NCBI RefSeq assembly: GCF_042242105.1 | Contig: NC_092016.1 | Location: 9,810,501 to 9,874,500, forward strand | Length of the DNA stretch: 64,000 bases | Direction of reading: 5' to 3' | From: Pempheris klunzingeri | Lineage: Eukaryota; Chordata; Actinopteri; Acropomatiformes; Pempheridae | Part shown: positions 1 to 12,121 of the stretch, piece after piece | How the letters are laid out: each line of letters starts with the position of its first letter | Position numbering within the stretch: position 1 is the stretch's first letter | Program-made: the position numbers and the translations under genes | Notes under the pieces: generated by a model | What the model saw: only the letters and a program-made list of their open reading frames with translations | The model's database searches: none | What the model was told of the DNA's origin: nothing

Positions 1-1263
1 AAGCTGGCAGCCCATAGACAGTGTTTGGCGAGACGGACAGGTGCTTTTCTGGCTGTCAGCCTCTCTGGGAGGGACAAGCAGTGAAAGGAAAAGCCTCGCT
101 TGGAGGCTCTGTTGGAGCGGAAACGCTTTTCCACTGGCTATGTTTGGATGTGATGCTCGTCTCTGTGGATGTAACATGGACTCTATGGCCTGATTATACA
201 GCCCTGGTATTCAGATAGTGCTGGAGGGAAGGGTAAATATTACAAAATACCATTTGTTTTTCTACGTGTCATCTAGGACCCCACTTAGATTGGATTTATT
301 TCTCCAGGGGATGTTAGATGATTTTAATATTGCATGTGCTAATCAGTTATTTTAATTAATTCTGGAGTGTGCGTGTATTAGACTTTTCTCCCCCTAAACC
401 CAATATTAATTACAGTTCCAAATACCAACTGTTTTTGGCACACTCACTCGTTAATTATTTAAGTTCTGTCTGAACAAGCTTGCGTTTTTAAGTGCATCTC
501 AGAGAGTTGGAAGGCTGCTGGTGATGAGGTGGACATGATTTTCTGGCAGAATCTTTTTGTCAGTCGTGAACCACCTCCTGTAATATGGCAATAACTAATA
601 TGCTGCTAGAAATTATGACTCTAGTTACCAAGCACCATAGCAAGTATTTCATTACCCACCTTCCCCCTGTAATATTAATCCTGTCCAAATGGGATTCAAA
701 TCTGCTTTCCTCATCATTGCCTTCATCCTTCCTCCTGATGTCTGGTTTATATTCAGTGCATTTATATGGTAAATGCCTTAAAACTATGTCAGTTTGAGTG
801 TGCTGTTCAATAGAGGCTAGAGAACTTTGCCACTCTAAAGCCACAACATATCAAGGCATAACGACTATGAGATTATTAGAATTTAATTTGCTCCAAAGTG
901 TTTCTGTTATGTGCCTTGGCTGTGGATGCAACTGTCTGATCAAGGATGAAGATAGCGAAAGTAGAAGATGATTTAGGCAAGATAGTTAGTATTTAGTCAT
1001 GCCTTGTGCATAGCGAGACAATCTAATCTGCAGGGCACGGAAGAAAATATGTTCAAGCACTATTAGAGTGTCTGCTCTCAGCATTTCTCATTTAAACTCA
1101 AAAGGCTTCCTTATCGTTTGATAACTGGCAGCATTATGTCTGACAAGATTCCTAAGATTTCTAAGAAGTGTGTTAATTACAACTTCTTGAGATGCAAAAA
1201 CACTGACCTCTTCTTTTTCTCTTCATAAGTTCTCCTCTCCTTCTCTCTCTTCTCCCCACATGC
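1..1263. other. 5' flank or upstream intron of gpr22, no coding exon seen
   Basis: No exon with recognisable protein similarity was found on either strand. Open frames here are short and overlap on opposite strands. The stretch ends in a pyrimidine-rich run and an acceptor-like AG at 1264-1265, so at least the right part is probably an intron separating a noncoding first exon (not located) from the gpr22 coding exon. In mammals GPR22 lies inside a COG5 intron; I looked for COG5-like coding exons here and saw none. Confidence 0.5.
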
Positions 1264-1269
1264 AGGATA

Positions 1270-2586
1270 ATGCATATCATTCCCTGCCCGGAACAAGAAG
1301 CCACCATGAGCAACGTCACAGTCACCGACAACACTGAACCCATCAGCCGCACCATGAGTCTGGCAACCCCCAGTCCGTATCCCTATCCAGTTAGTTTCCA
1401 GGTCTCGCTGACTGGCTTCCTCATGCTGGAAATCCTCCTGGGCCTGAGCTCTAACCTCACTGTGCTTGCCCTCTACTGTATGAAATCGAACCTTATTAGT
1501 TCCGTCAGTAACATCGTCACTATGAACCTCCATGTGTTGGATGTGCTGGTTTGTGTGTGCTGCATCCCCCTCACCATTGTGGTGGTACTGCTGTCCCTGG
1601 AGGGAGACACTGCTCTCGTCTGCTGCTTCCATGAAGCCTGCGTCTCCTTCGCTAGTGTTGCCACTGCTGCTAATGTGCTTGCTATCACCCTTGATCGCTA
1701 TGACATCTCGGTCAAGCCAGCTAACCGGGTGCTGACCATGGGCCGTGCTCTGGCCCTGCTGGCTGCAATATGGGTGCTATCCTTTGTTAGTTTCCTCGTT
1801 CCCTTTATTGAGGTTGGCTTCTTTGCCCAGGGCAATGCTGACCTGAACCAGACAGTTGTGGAGAATGTGGTCCACACTAACCAGTACTACACAGAACTTG
1901 GCCTCTACTATCACTTGCTTGCTCAGATCCCTATTTTCTTCTTTACTGCTGTTGTTATGCTAATCACCTACTCAAAGATTCTGCAGGCTCTCAATATTCG
2001 CATTGGCACACGTTTCCACGCCTCACAGAAGAAGAAAGCTCGGAGGAAAAAGCGTCCATCCATGACGGCCATGACAACGCAGCAAGAGGCCACAGATGGA
2101 TCCCAGAGCAGTGGCAGCCGCAACCCCACGCTGGGTATGCGTACCTCCGTCTCTGTCATTATTGCTTTGCGAAGGGCTGTTAAGCGTCACAGAGAAAGAC
2201 GAGAGCGCCAAAAGAGGGTTTTCAGGATGTCCCTCCTGATTGTGTCTACCTTCCTGCTGTGTTGGACGCCCATCACAGTACTAAATACAGTCATCCTGAG
2301 TGTGGGCCCCAGTGACCTAATGGTCAAGTTGAGACTGGGCTTCCTGGTCATGGCTTATGGGACCACCATCTTTCACCCTCTACTCTATGCCTTCACCAGG
2401 CAGAAGTTCCAGAAAGTCTTGAAAAGCAAAATGAAGAAGCGAGTGGTGTCAATCATTGAGGCCGATCCCACCCCTAATAATGCCATTATCCACAACTCCT
2501 GGATCGACCCAAAGAGGAACAAAAAAGTGACATTTGAGGACAAAGACGCCCGACAGAAATGTCTGTCTTCTGAGGATGTGGAGTGA
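1270..2586 (+). CDS. gpr22: G-protein coupled receptor 22 (orphan class A GPCR)
   Basis: Single-exon seven-transmembrane receptor at the plasma membrane; the ligand is unknown for the family, and mammalian GPR22 is reported mainly from heart and brain. The 438-residue frame aligns almost end to end with GPR22. TM1 follows VSFQVSLTGFLMLE (41-54); the DRY motif is DRYDIS at 142-147; TM6 carries CWTP (331-334); TM7 has HPLLY (369-373) instead of NPxxY, as is usual for GPR22. The third loop is very basic (KKKARRKKR, RRAVKRHRERRERQKR) and the tail has the family's HNSWIDPKRNKKVTFED. Sequons lie at N15 and N193. An acceptor AG at 1264-1265 precedes the frame. Two in-frame starts compete: 1270 and 1306, the latter in a perfect GCCACCATG context, giving 426 aa. 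The second extracellular loop has no cysteine. Teleosts carry two copies (a/b); I cannot say which this is. Confidence 0.96.
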   Translation: MHIIPCPEQEATMSNVTVTDNTEPISRTMSLATPSPYPYPVSFQVSLTGFLMLEILLGLSSNLTVLALYCMKSNLISSVSNIVTMNLHVLDVLVCVCCIPLTIVVVLLSLEGDTALVCCFHEACVSFASVATAANVLAITLDRYDISVKPANRVLTMGRALALLAAIWVLSFVSFLVPFIEVGFFAQGNADLNQTVVENVVHTNQYYTELGLYYHLLAQIPIFFFTAVVMLITYSKILQALNIRIGTRFHASQKKKARRKKRPSMTAMTTQQEATDGSQSSGSRNPTLGMRTSVSVIIALRRAVKRHRERRERQKRVFRMSLLIVSTFLLCWTPITVLNTVILSVGPSDLMVKLRLGFLVMAYGTTIFHPLLYAFTRQKFQKVLKSKMKKRVVSIIEADPTPNNAIIHNSWIDPKRNKKVTFEDKDARQKCLSSEDVE

Positions 2587-2616
2587 AGGAACTCACTATC
2601 TTTAGGGTATACAGTC

Positions 2617-2622
2617 AATAAA
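2617..2622 (+). terminator. gpr22: Polyadenylation signal AATAAA, proximal, gpr22
   Basis: A canonical AATAAA lies only 31 bases after the gpr22 stop. A second canonical copy at 2924-2929 is followed by GT-rich sequence (TTTTGTGTTC) and is the better candidate for the main 3' end. Usage cannot be decided from sequence. Confidence 0.4.
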
Positions 2623-2923
2623 AGCAGCTACAACTGACATCAGGTCATGATGAAAAAGGGAAAATGTTAATCCAAAGCAGTAATGTAAATAATATGTGTC
2701 ATAGAATGTACAAAAACAAAAGTGGATAATTTATTACTATTTATTGAGAACAAAAGTAGATTTCATAGATACACCATATACTGTATTGTAGATATTGCAT
2801 GGCTTTTTGTAACAGTAGCAACATACAGTACATTGTGTATATACGTAATATGTGTACAGCATAGGGTAAACAAGGTATATAAATAGAGAGAGAAGTAGAA
2901 TTGTTATGTATATGTATATTTAT

Positions 2924-2929
2924 AATAAA
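2924..2929 (+). terminator. gpr22: Polyadenylation signal AATAAA, distal, gpr22
   Basis: A canonical hexamer about 340 bases past the stop codon lies in an AT-rich 3' UTR-like stretch and is followed within ten bases by a G/T-rich element, the usual layout of a cleavage site. Confidence 0.5.
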
Positions 2930-5680
2930 TTTTGTGTTCACTCACCTAACGCAGCAAAAGGCTTCCTATTCTCCCCCCCCCCCAAGTACAGTGTTTGTGA
3001 TTCTGTAACGGCTGTGAGATTACTCCCATTCATCACCACGCCACTTGCTCTGCCACCAGACCCCGCAATCCCCAGTGACCACAGACCTTATTGCCTTGGA
3101 GTCCTCTGAGTGAAGGCTCTCAGACTGAAATGAGACTATAGGTATGAGGATGCAACAAAGACAGACAGGTCAAACATGAAAAGAAAGGAAGTAATAAAGC
3201 AGTGCATGTCATATTGCTATAGCTGAAAAGCTATGGGGGTACTGTTCACAATCACTTCTTTCAGAGTTTAAGAGGAATGCTCACATTCCACCGACACAAC
3301 AGAACACCGTGGCTCTCATCACCTCCTTTGACATATACCAGATGTAATCAAAGCCTTGCCTGTTTCACTTTAACAGTCACGTCTTTGAGCCAAATGGAAA
3401 ATCTACAGTTGCCTTATTCTGGTTTGATGAATGGACCATGACTTAATGGTGGGACAGGGGCGGTGACAGGGAGAGCCCATGGTGAACAATGAAAAAACAA
3501 CAAAGTCATTTGATCAAACTAAAGGAAAATGGTGAAAATGGTTGTATCATCAAATTGTTGTTTTTAATAGCATAAGCCTAACAACAGTGCTCTCCAAATA
3601 AGCAAATCCATAACTGCAATAAAGAACTACTGCAAAAAATCTTAAAGCCTAATAAAGGATTCTGTTTAATACACAATAATAGATAATGAAGTTCTTCTTC
3701 CCTGCCTGTGTATGTCTACTAATAGTGTGTGTCCATCTTTGTTTGTAAAGGAATAAGACTTGTAAAGGAAGTGAAATTGTATTTCCCAAGTGGCTGCTGT
3801 TGTTCGATTATAATTCAGCCAGCCATGTATTTTTGGCTCAACACTTCTCTGAACCAACTTTGCCCTAAATAAGTTGGAATAATTTATTCATACAGCTGCA
3901 GAAGAATTTCAGTCGTAAAAATCTACAAGGAAAAGAGCTGTCAGCTTATTACATTCAGCCTGCACTCTAATACCGAATCTAGATGCAGAGTTACTATAAC
4001 CATTAGCATATAAAGCCATGCTCAGCTAGCCTGGCGGCTCACTTCATTATAATCCCCAGGTCAAGGATTCCATTCTCTCTAAGATTGGGATATATAGTGT
4101 GTTGTACATTCACATGCATGCATAAAAGGCGGACATACACAAGCACATATGCACACTATACTCCACAGTCTATCTCGGTAATGAGCTTATTATGTCTTTG
4201 CTGTCTCAGGTATAGTAGAAAATTGAAGAGCCCTTTAGACCCTGTGAACAGAGGGCTGTTGGCTACCAGAGCGATTACACAACCTCGATCAGAAGCTTCT
4301 CTGGCTGCCAGTCTGTAGTTTGTAGCACACCAGAGGGGGCTGATATGGGAATATTGATGCACGCACGGTTCTTTATGGCCCTGTTGTAAACAGGCAGTGT
4401 GGATGTCATGGTGCCTTGAGGGCATGTCTGCGATTGAGAGTGGAGATGGAAAAAACAGCCAACAACAGATTAACCGGCAGGGGAGGGAAAATGACCGATG
4501 AGGTGAAATATTAAGCCAGTGGATCATTTTCATCACACATATGTATATGAGTCCAACTTTTAGAAATCAAACTTCAAAGGCGAGGTATCAATGTACAAAT
4601 GTATAGACTTGTTTCTGTTTCCACTATAATAATGATACACTATGTTCCATTCCTGGTAAATACATAATTTAGACCTCTGCTCAAATGTCAGGTACTAAAC
4701 TTCATCAGTGCTACTGAAAAAATCATTTGTATTGATTAAATTCTAAAATTACCTCGGAGAGACCAATACTATTTACACCAACTGGACTTTGAGGTCACAA
4801 TTTGTTTTACATCCTGAGGTGCAGCCACGGTAGCTAAGCCAAAAAGGCCTTTCGTGCACTAGTAATATAGCCTGATGTTCTAACTGAATTGCCATTTTGT
4901 TAACACTTTAAAATTCAGTCTGACATTCGCCTCTTGTTTGTTATGTTCTGTTTGGGAGGGGCGCGTTTTGCTCTCACTAATCACTGTGACAGATGTATCC
5001 ATTCTCTTGATGCCATTTTCAGACTGGAGCTGTGCGAGCACTGAATAGGAGCTTCAAGTTAATCATTCATTGGTAAATATTCATTGATGTAAGATGTATT
5101 TTTGTAACATGTAATGTTCACTTAACTATTTACACATTTTATTCCCCACTGCAATAGCATTGGCTGGTGTTGTTTTCCCCCTGTGAGCCTGTGTGTGTTT
5201 GTATTTATATGTCTGTCTGTGGGCAGACATGTTTTTTTGTTACCGCTACAGTTCAAGATGCAGTCACCAAACTTAACAGGCATGTAGTTGAGATCATAAT
5301 GAAGGCTGTGTTTCCAAAATCTGTGTGGTTAGAGCAAGCACACCGGAAGTATGGGGTTAGCAGTTTATGCCACTGGCCCACATTAGTTTTCAGTCACGGA
5401 TCACTGTATCCTAATTCGAACCAATCATTCACATCCACTGATTGAACGCAATCTAAATAGCATTCAACCTTCACCCTAACAACTAACAACAGCAACTAAC
5501 ATCTTACACAGTTTACACATACTAACATAGCATTTTGTGCAAACACCCATTAACAATGACCATTACATAGTTGATACATTTAAAAAATATATTATTTAAG
5601 GAATGGTGCATGAAGTCCCTAACCAAATAGACTACAGCCTATTCTACACATAAGCATCAAGCCAGTCTCTAGTTGTCACA

Positions 5681-5720
5681 CCATGCTACACTGCTGCCAT
5701 GCCACACTGCTGCCATGCCA
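5681..5720. repeat. Short 16-bp tandem repeat, about 2.5 copies
   Basis: The unit CCATGCTACACTGCTG is followed directly by CCATGCCACACTGCTG and a partial third copy CCATGCCA. The two full units differ at one base. Confidence 0.75.
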
Positions 5721-7804
5721 AGCCTCTCAGCTTCTATAATTTCGTCCTCATTAAGGCCATCAACAGTGAAACAACAATAAGCATTTAATTTTTTCCTTAT
5801 ATCTCCCTTTTCAGCATATTTCATCATGTACTGTGGGGCCAACTAAACTTTTTCTAAATCTCTTGCCAAACTCCTTTAACTTGAAGGAATGCATTTAGTG
5901 CATGGTGGTAGTCTCATTTAAGAGCCGTTTTTGGTTTGTGTCATTTACAGGCTTCATCGCTCCACCTCTTTTGTGGATGCTTGTTGCTATATTTGTTTGG
6001 ATTCTGGCTCTGGCTCACAGTTAGGTGACATTCCTAACCTTGGTCCCAGCTTTAAAGGCACGGCCTGGTTCAGTGGTTTCTCCAACTGGGGAAAAAGCCA
6101 TTCATGAGAGCGACAACAAAGCTCTGACACACTTAGCAGAATTTTAAATGTGGGCAGCAATTCAAGATGAGAGTGGTTGCACTCAAATAGCGGTAAATTG
6201 TGCTCCAGTATGCTTTTGAAATATTAAGCTTAAATACTAGATCTGTCCCAAAATATTATCCGGGGCTTTGGGGTATATTGTAAAATGTTGTGGTGGACAT
6301 TACACAATGACCTCAATTCTGTCTCACTGTCATTACTATGATGTGTATCTTTTAATTTTGAAGCTGCATTAAGCAATCTCTGACCACCCAAGGCAAAGAA
6401 AAAACTGTCAGTCACATCTCATATGGCTTCTTTTTCCTTTTTCTTCTGTATATAATTCCAAAATTATGTGGGGCAAGAATTTGATTATGTTAAAACTCTG
6501 AGCTCAACTGAGGAAAGTATCATCTTCCTTTGATGTTATGATAGCTACTATATTGACGAAGCATTTTCATGTTTTTGGTCCACTTGGGACCTTTTTTTTT
6601 TTTATTGATGTTGTCATTCATGAGCGGCTGCCACGGATATGAATCTCAAGGTCAGCAGTGCTAGTTAGCATATTGGAAACACAGAGAAAAAATGAGGTCA
6701 ATGTACTACAATAGTTAATAGCAGAGGTCCAGTGAGGCTTCACTGTGAGCCTTAGTAGAACCACTTGACCCTGGTGTGTCCTTTTCCCTCTCCCCTGTAC
6801 TCCAGATCACGGCTGGCACTTGCTGCTGTCCCTATCACATACATTATTTCCCTCTCCGTCTCACTCAATGGCTGCCTCTCTTAAGCAGCCATCCCCAATT
6901 CAGATGCCATCTCTTCAGGCCCATTCTCTATCCAGCTGCAGACACAGAATAAAAGCCTGGGAAATCGCATTACTCTGTCCGTATGGAGCAACTATTGGAT
7001 TAGCTCAGCGAACACTCGACTGTAATTCTGCTATCGTAGAGAAGAAGAAAGTGAATTGAGCACACCAGTCAGCACAGCTTGACAAATTGTTGCTTGTGGT
7101 CATTTTCCAAATGTTAGTCTCACCGAGCCACATTTAGAGAGATGGAAGGACACTTCATAGAGTTGGAAGATATATGACTCTGATTTACAACCTATAATCT
7201 CTGTACAAGAAAATCTATGGCTCAGATAGAAACCAGGAACCTAAGGCAGACAGATACAATGCAGTATGACCTCTACCTGCTACGACCTCGATGGCATCAT
7301 TGTGTGGCACTGGAGAAAAATAACACACCAGACTGCCTTTAAATCAATGCTGTGTAGATTACTATTGTCTGTCGTATCAGGAGAGAGCAGACGTTTAATG
7401 GCACAAGTGCTCTCCTTTATTATCCACCCTACATCGGAAAATAAATGAATCCGGGGGGGTAAACAGGGAAGAGCAGCTTTCCATGCATGCTAAATTAGAC
7501 AATATAGAATGATGTAGTATTACAATTTTTTTTTAAAGAAAATAATAATGGTCTATGTGAAGACAAATTGGCCATGTTTATATTATTAACCAAGCATTAT
7601 AGAGACTGTTCAGTCTGACAGAATTTATACATTTTAGAATACATTTGACAAAATATGTCATTACATTGAAATTTTAATCATCTTTTAGGAAATGTGGCTC
7701 ACACAAAGGGGCCGACTGGCATATTCTTATCGCACTAAACCAAAAATGTGAAGGGCAAAAAGAAGTCAGAAGTTTTGTGCCGACATGGCTGCATGCCCAG
7801 TCCC

Positions 7805-7826
7805 TGTGTGTGTGTGTGTGTGTGTG
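7805..7826. repeat. (TG)n microsatellite
   Basis: Eleven uninterrupted TG units, followed by a looser TG-rich stretch to about 7865. Confidence 0.9.
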
Positions 7827-9199
7827 CGCACCTGCCAGCCAGTGTGCAATTGTGTGTGTGCATGCATCTATTCAAGAATGTGTGTATCCTGTACTCCAGC
7901 ATGTGCAGCTATGCCCGTACGGTACGCAGCCGTGTGTCAGTCCAGTTGTTTTATCAGGCAGTGACAGAGAGTCATCCACTGTGTGAGATGGGGGGACAGC
8001 GGAGTGACTGAGTGAATTGCTGCCCTCCGGCTCTGCTCACTGTGCTGACCGACGTCTGGCGATTATACCGCCACTCTTTTCTCCGCATGGAAAGATATGA
8101 ACGGGACCACCACAACAGAGCTCACTAACACGGCCTGGCAGCTTGAGTTTAACACTACACGGTGGGCATTTGTATTCACTGAAGGCAAAATAGACCATTA
8201 CGTTTAAAATATATTCCATTCTCCTCCAAGTGTCCTCATGTCTCAATAGAAGTTATTCCCAGTATCCAGGGCTCCTGAATAAAGGTCCCATTCATTTTCT
8301 GAATGGACAATATTGGGCTTAGATGGACCTGAAACTCATTCTGGTTGAATCGGCACAATACAATATTTTAATAGTCAAGTTACTAGTCTGTGCATATAAA
8401 AACTTAAGGATTCAGTCATTCAATCCAACAATAGCTCTAAAGTCGGTAAATGTCCGCTACAAGCTGGATGATGAGCAGGAAGCTCTAAAGTAACACACTG
8501 TTCATAACCCACGGTAAAATGACACAAAGCCAAATGAAAATCAGCAGTTTCCCTTTAAGGAGAAACACTGTTCCTGTAAAGCAGGGTAGGTTTTTATTCA
8601 CTGTTTAAATCTTTAAAAAGCAAAAGCAGCAGGTGTATCTATTCAGTACACCTTTAGTAGCAAACCTAGCATAGAAGTGCTAATGTTAGTTAATAATTAC
8701 TGTGCAGTCACGTTACTCTACTTGCAGTTAGCTTGAAACATGGAAACTAAGGTTAATGAGTATGATCACTATTACATGTACACCAAGGCACGACGATATC
8801 TCCTATTTCTATTTTCTGTTTCTTATCTGTATTAATGGTGTTGTGGCTATTGTGGTATTGAGAGCCATCTGCCATACCAAATGAATGGAAAAAATGTATA
8901 TGCCTGTACTTTTTCTTTAGTGTTATAAGTACAAGCTATTTGAGTGTGAGGGCAGGGTTTTCAGGACAAGAATTACAAAATGCGAGGGGGAAATCAATGA
9001 CTCATGCTCTCAAACTGAAAGGCTATGCTCTTGAATAAAGATAGAAAAAAGCTGTTTCTGTTTTGAAGAACGTTAAGAGTATCATTAAAAGATATTTTAA
9101 TTGTTTAACATGTAGTGAAGGATTAACGGTTCAGGTGACTTTTTAAAATATCTTTTAATCACATTTGCTGAAACTATATACAGACAGTAGCACATGAAA

Positions 9200-9515
9200 C
9201 AGGTAATCTATGAAAAAATCTGGCTCCTTCGACATCTTCTAGTGCTCCTAAAGGCATTTATGACATGTTGGCATTAATGGCAAGACTGCCTGAATGAAAA
9301 CAACCAATCAGAGCAGGAGGAGTCTAAAACACAGTGTCAATCACTACACGTGAACAGCGCTCATCCTCCCTGCACGTTCTCACTCAGTGAAGCTCAGTTT
9401 CAGGAGCTTTGCAAACACAGTGGTTGAGAAACAAACACCAGCAGTGAAAAACTAGAGGGAGAAGGAAGGGGAGGCCCTGGGAGTTTTATTTTTTCAAACT
9501 GGTAAGTCCACTCTC
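9200..9515. repeat. Possible interspersed repeat with CCAAT box and donor-like site
   Basis: This segment has a CCAATCAGAGC motif at about 9303, a purine-rich stretch and a perfect donor consensus CTG-GTAAGT at about 9500. It resembles sequence I associate with dispersed teleost repeats, but a noncoding first exon of bcap29 is an alternative. A genome-wide copy count would decide. Confidence 0.3.
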
Positions 9516-9594
9516 TTCTCAACGCTACCAACTGCTGCTTTAAAGACACTGGTACATAATGGTGACTTACTGACGGACACTTTCAGGTGTTTAA

Positions 9595-9745
9595 AATACG
9601 GCTGAAACATTAAGTCAGTTGACTAAAACTAATTGGCAATTATTTTTAAAAAATCAATGAACTGTTTAAGTAATCAAATGGATAACCAGGAAAATTAACA
9701 GTGGATTAATCATTGATGAAAACGATTATTAATTGCATCTCTAGT
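9595..9745 (-). repeat. Decayed AT-rich interspersed repeat (ATTAATC-type ends)
   Basis: Repeated TTGACTAAAACTAATTGGC, GATTAATCATTGATGAAAA and ATTAATTGCATCTCTAG blocks match the reverse orientation of a common fish dispersed repeat, a related copy of which lies at 52185-52465. Assigned by recall of the family pattern, not by search. Confidence 0.45.
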
Positions 9746-10414
9746 TCATATTAGCGTATTAGTAAATTTGTATTGGACATTTATCTTCACTTTTTCATTA
9801 TTTGTGGCATGCCATGTACACACAGCTAATACTGCAGCTCTAACTGACACGTCACGAAGTGAATCATTCTATATCCAAAGTTCTCAGTCTGCCTCATCTA
9901 TGAAATCTGAAATAACTCTTGCTTTACACATACAAACTTCTGCTCCAGTAATTGAACCAGCCGTGCACGTGCAGTAACAGAGTGTGCTGCTGAAACCAGG
10001 TGTTTTCCTGCATCACTTACTGCAATTGGGAAAAACGTCCCATCCCCTCCTTCTCTACTCACATCCTGAAACAGCGTTGCTGGGAAACCGTCTATACAAG
10101 GAAATTGAATTAGTGAGTTAATCATTTGGCCTTATATTACTTGTTCAATAAACAGTGTTATTAATATGCCAGATATTTCAATGCATCATAATTCAAATAA
10201 GACACATTGTTTAAACTGCAACACCCACTAGACTCAGAAGCACTCTCAGTATCAAAATCACTCGCATCCTCACCATCCAAGGACATTTTCCACACAAGCA
10301 TACAAAGGAAAGTAATTTAAACTAGATGTCGATCAATTTCTCAGTCCACCAATACTGGCACATCACAAGTATTGTTGTATATGTTGTTGGATAAGAACCA
10401 ATATGAGACCCTGT

Positions 10415-10690
10415 TTTTTTTTAAAGGTCTTGTATTGTGTAAAATGTACTTTTTAATGTTTTTTCAACATTTTGTGTCCCCAGTGTGCCTACAGACTGCC
10501 AAACTCTAAATAAAGAGCATCCTCTCTCTTTTCCTCCTGCTCCATCTTTAAGCAAATGTGTGAGAAAAAATGCCGTTTAGATTTGGCTCCCCTTATGATG
10601 TCATGAGGGGATCTGTTAATGTGCAGAATATGGGACTTTTCATAGAACTAAATGCAGGAATAATGGACGCTGCCATCTTGCAATCACAGG
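10415..10690 (+). repeat. Interspersed repeat with TGATGTCATGAGGGGA motif
   Basis: The block runs from GGTCTTGTATTGTGTAAAA through TCTTTAAGCAAATGTGTGA to CCTTATGATGTCATGAGG. This succession of words is one I know as a high-copy noncoding family in teleost genomes, probably a non-autonomous DNA element. No ends or target duplication could be fixed. Confidence 0.45.
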
Positions 10691-12121
10691 TTAGACTAGT
10701 CTGTCAATCATGAAAGTTCACTCCCTTTCTATAACATCAAATAACTAATTAAAATCAAACTGATCAAATACTGCAGCCAGCCACCAGTGGGGCAATCCAG
10801 ATGTTTTGGCTTCCCTTTTGAAGAACTATCATGTCATCCATCTTCATATACAGTCTACGGTCAACACACACGTGTGATTCTTCTGCTCCATGTTCTTCTT
10901 CTTGTAACCTCTCATATCAATCTCACCCTTCATCTCATTGCCAGTCCTCCCAGTCAGGCTCTGATCATAACATTTGTCTATATGTGATTCATGGTATATG
11001 TAGCTGTAGTTTAATGCAATTTTACAACAATGATTAAGAGTGATGAAGGCTTTTTCTAGAAAATCCCTGCTAGTGAATTATATCCAAACCTTAATCTTAA
11101 TGACTTTAAAACACTTTAACTCTTGTACATATCTTCACATAACTATTCAGTCTGTGGTTAGCATAGGATGGCCAACAGTGACTTAGCAGAAGCATCACAT
11201 GTTTTGGCTGTTAATTTAAGCTAACCTGTCTTATAAAGTATTTAGTAAGCAGTAAAATGTATTTCAAAAATACGCTGAAAAAGAAGAGGGGGGTAAACAA
11301 GCAGCCGGTGATGATCAGTTAGCCAAACAGCCAGTTAGCTAGCTAAAAAAAAACACACTGACCTGTGAAGCTCTCTTCACTTTTGATGAGGTTCAAAACT
11401 CAAAAAGAGTCTTTTAATTTCCCCCTCAGAGTTTCACACATCTCCATTTGTGTCCAGGGCGGTATGCTGCACAGTTCTTCACTGACATTCAGTACTTTAA
11501 AAAGTCCTGATTCAGCCCAAATATCCACCATTGTGTTTTAATTCCACCGCCGCTCACCTGAGGATGCTGCAGCTCCAGCAGCCATGTTGGACCTGCACCT
11601 GCACACATGCGCCACCAACAGGGGAGGAAAGGACTTACAGCACCAGCTTCAGGACTGCAGGAATACAGAAATATTGCTGCATTTTAATTAAAAATGAATT
11701 AGTAGATGTTATTTGTTAAAAAATTAATAAGAACTACAAACTCTAGTCTGCAGTTGCAGAAGCAAAAGCTCTTGGTAGGGTCATGGACTAGATGTCTCAA
11801 GAGGGGGGAGGCTGGGCTCTGCTGAAGGTGAGGAAATATTGACTTTGGCTGGGAAATGTGCACTCCGAGGGAACTTTTGAACCCAACCGAAATGTCCTTT
11901 GGCGAGTCTTTGCCCTGGATTTTGTCAGGCTGCAGTGGCTCTTCAATACTGCATTGATGTGAGAGACAGTGCTCACAGGTCCTGGCTCGAGTGGGCCCAT
12001 ATGAGTATGTTGACTGAGTTGTTTACGAATGAGGGAAACATGGAGCGTGACACAGGCAGGTAGGTGCACCAAATTGCATATGGGTGTTGGATGCTGGACC
12101 GTTATAGTGAAAAAGCACCTG
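10691..12121. other. Intergenic spacer, no gene seen
   Basis: No supported exon. A minus-strand frame of 110 codons (12129-11797) overlaps the LINE relic and has no family match, so I treat it as chance. The part at 11340-11660 has repeat-like composition but I could not assign it. Confidence 0.45.

Larger units (their letters stand above)
2930..9199. other. Intergenic spacer between gpr22 and bcap29, left part
   Basis: AT-rich sequence with no exon I can support. It holds a C homopolymer near 2982, a short 16-bp tandem near 5681, a TG microsatellite near 7805 and T runs (6592-6603, 7528-7534). The open frames present are under 130 codons and match no family I know. Mammals have DUS4L between GPR22 and BCAP29; no DUS4L-like coding exon was recognised here. 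Confidence 0.5.

Noticed and set aside
1177..1632. 151-codon minus-strand frame over the start of gpr22
   Set aside because: It is the mirror of the gpr22 coding exon; its composition follows the sense codons and it matches no family.
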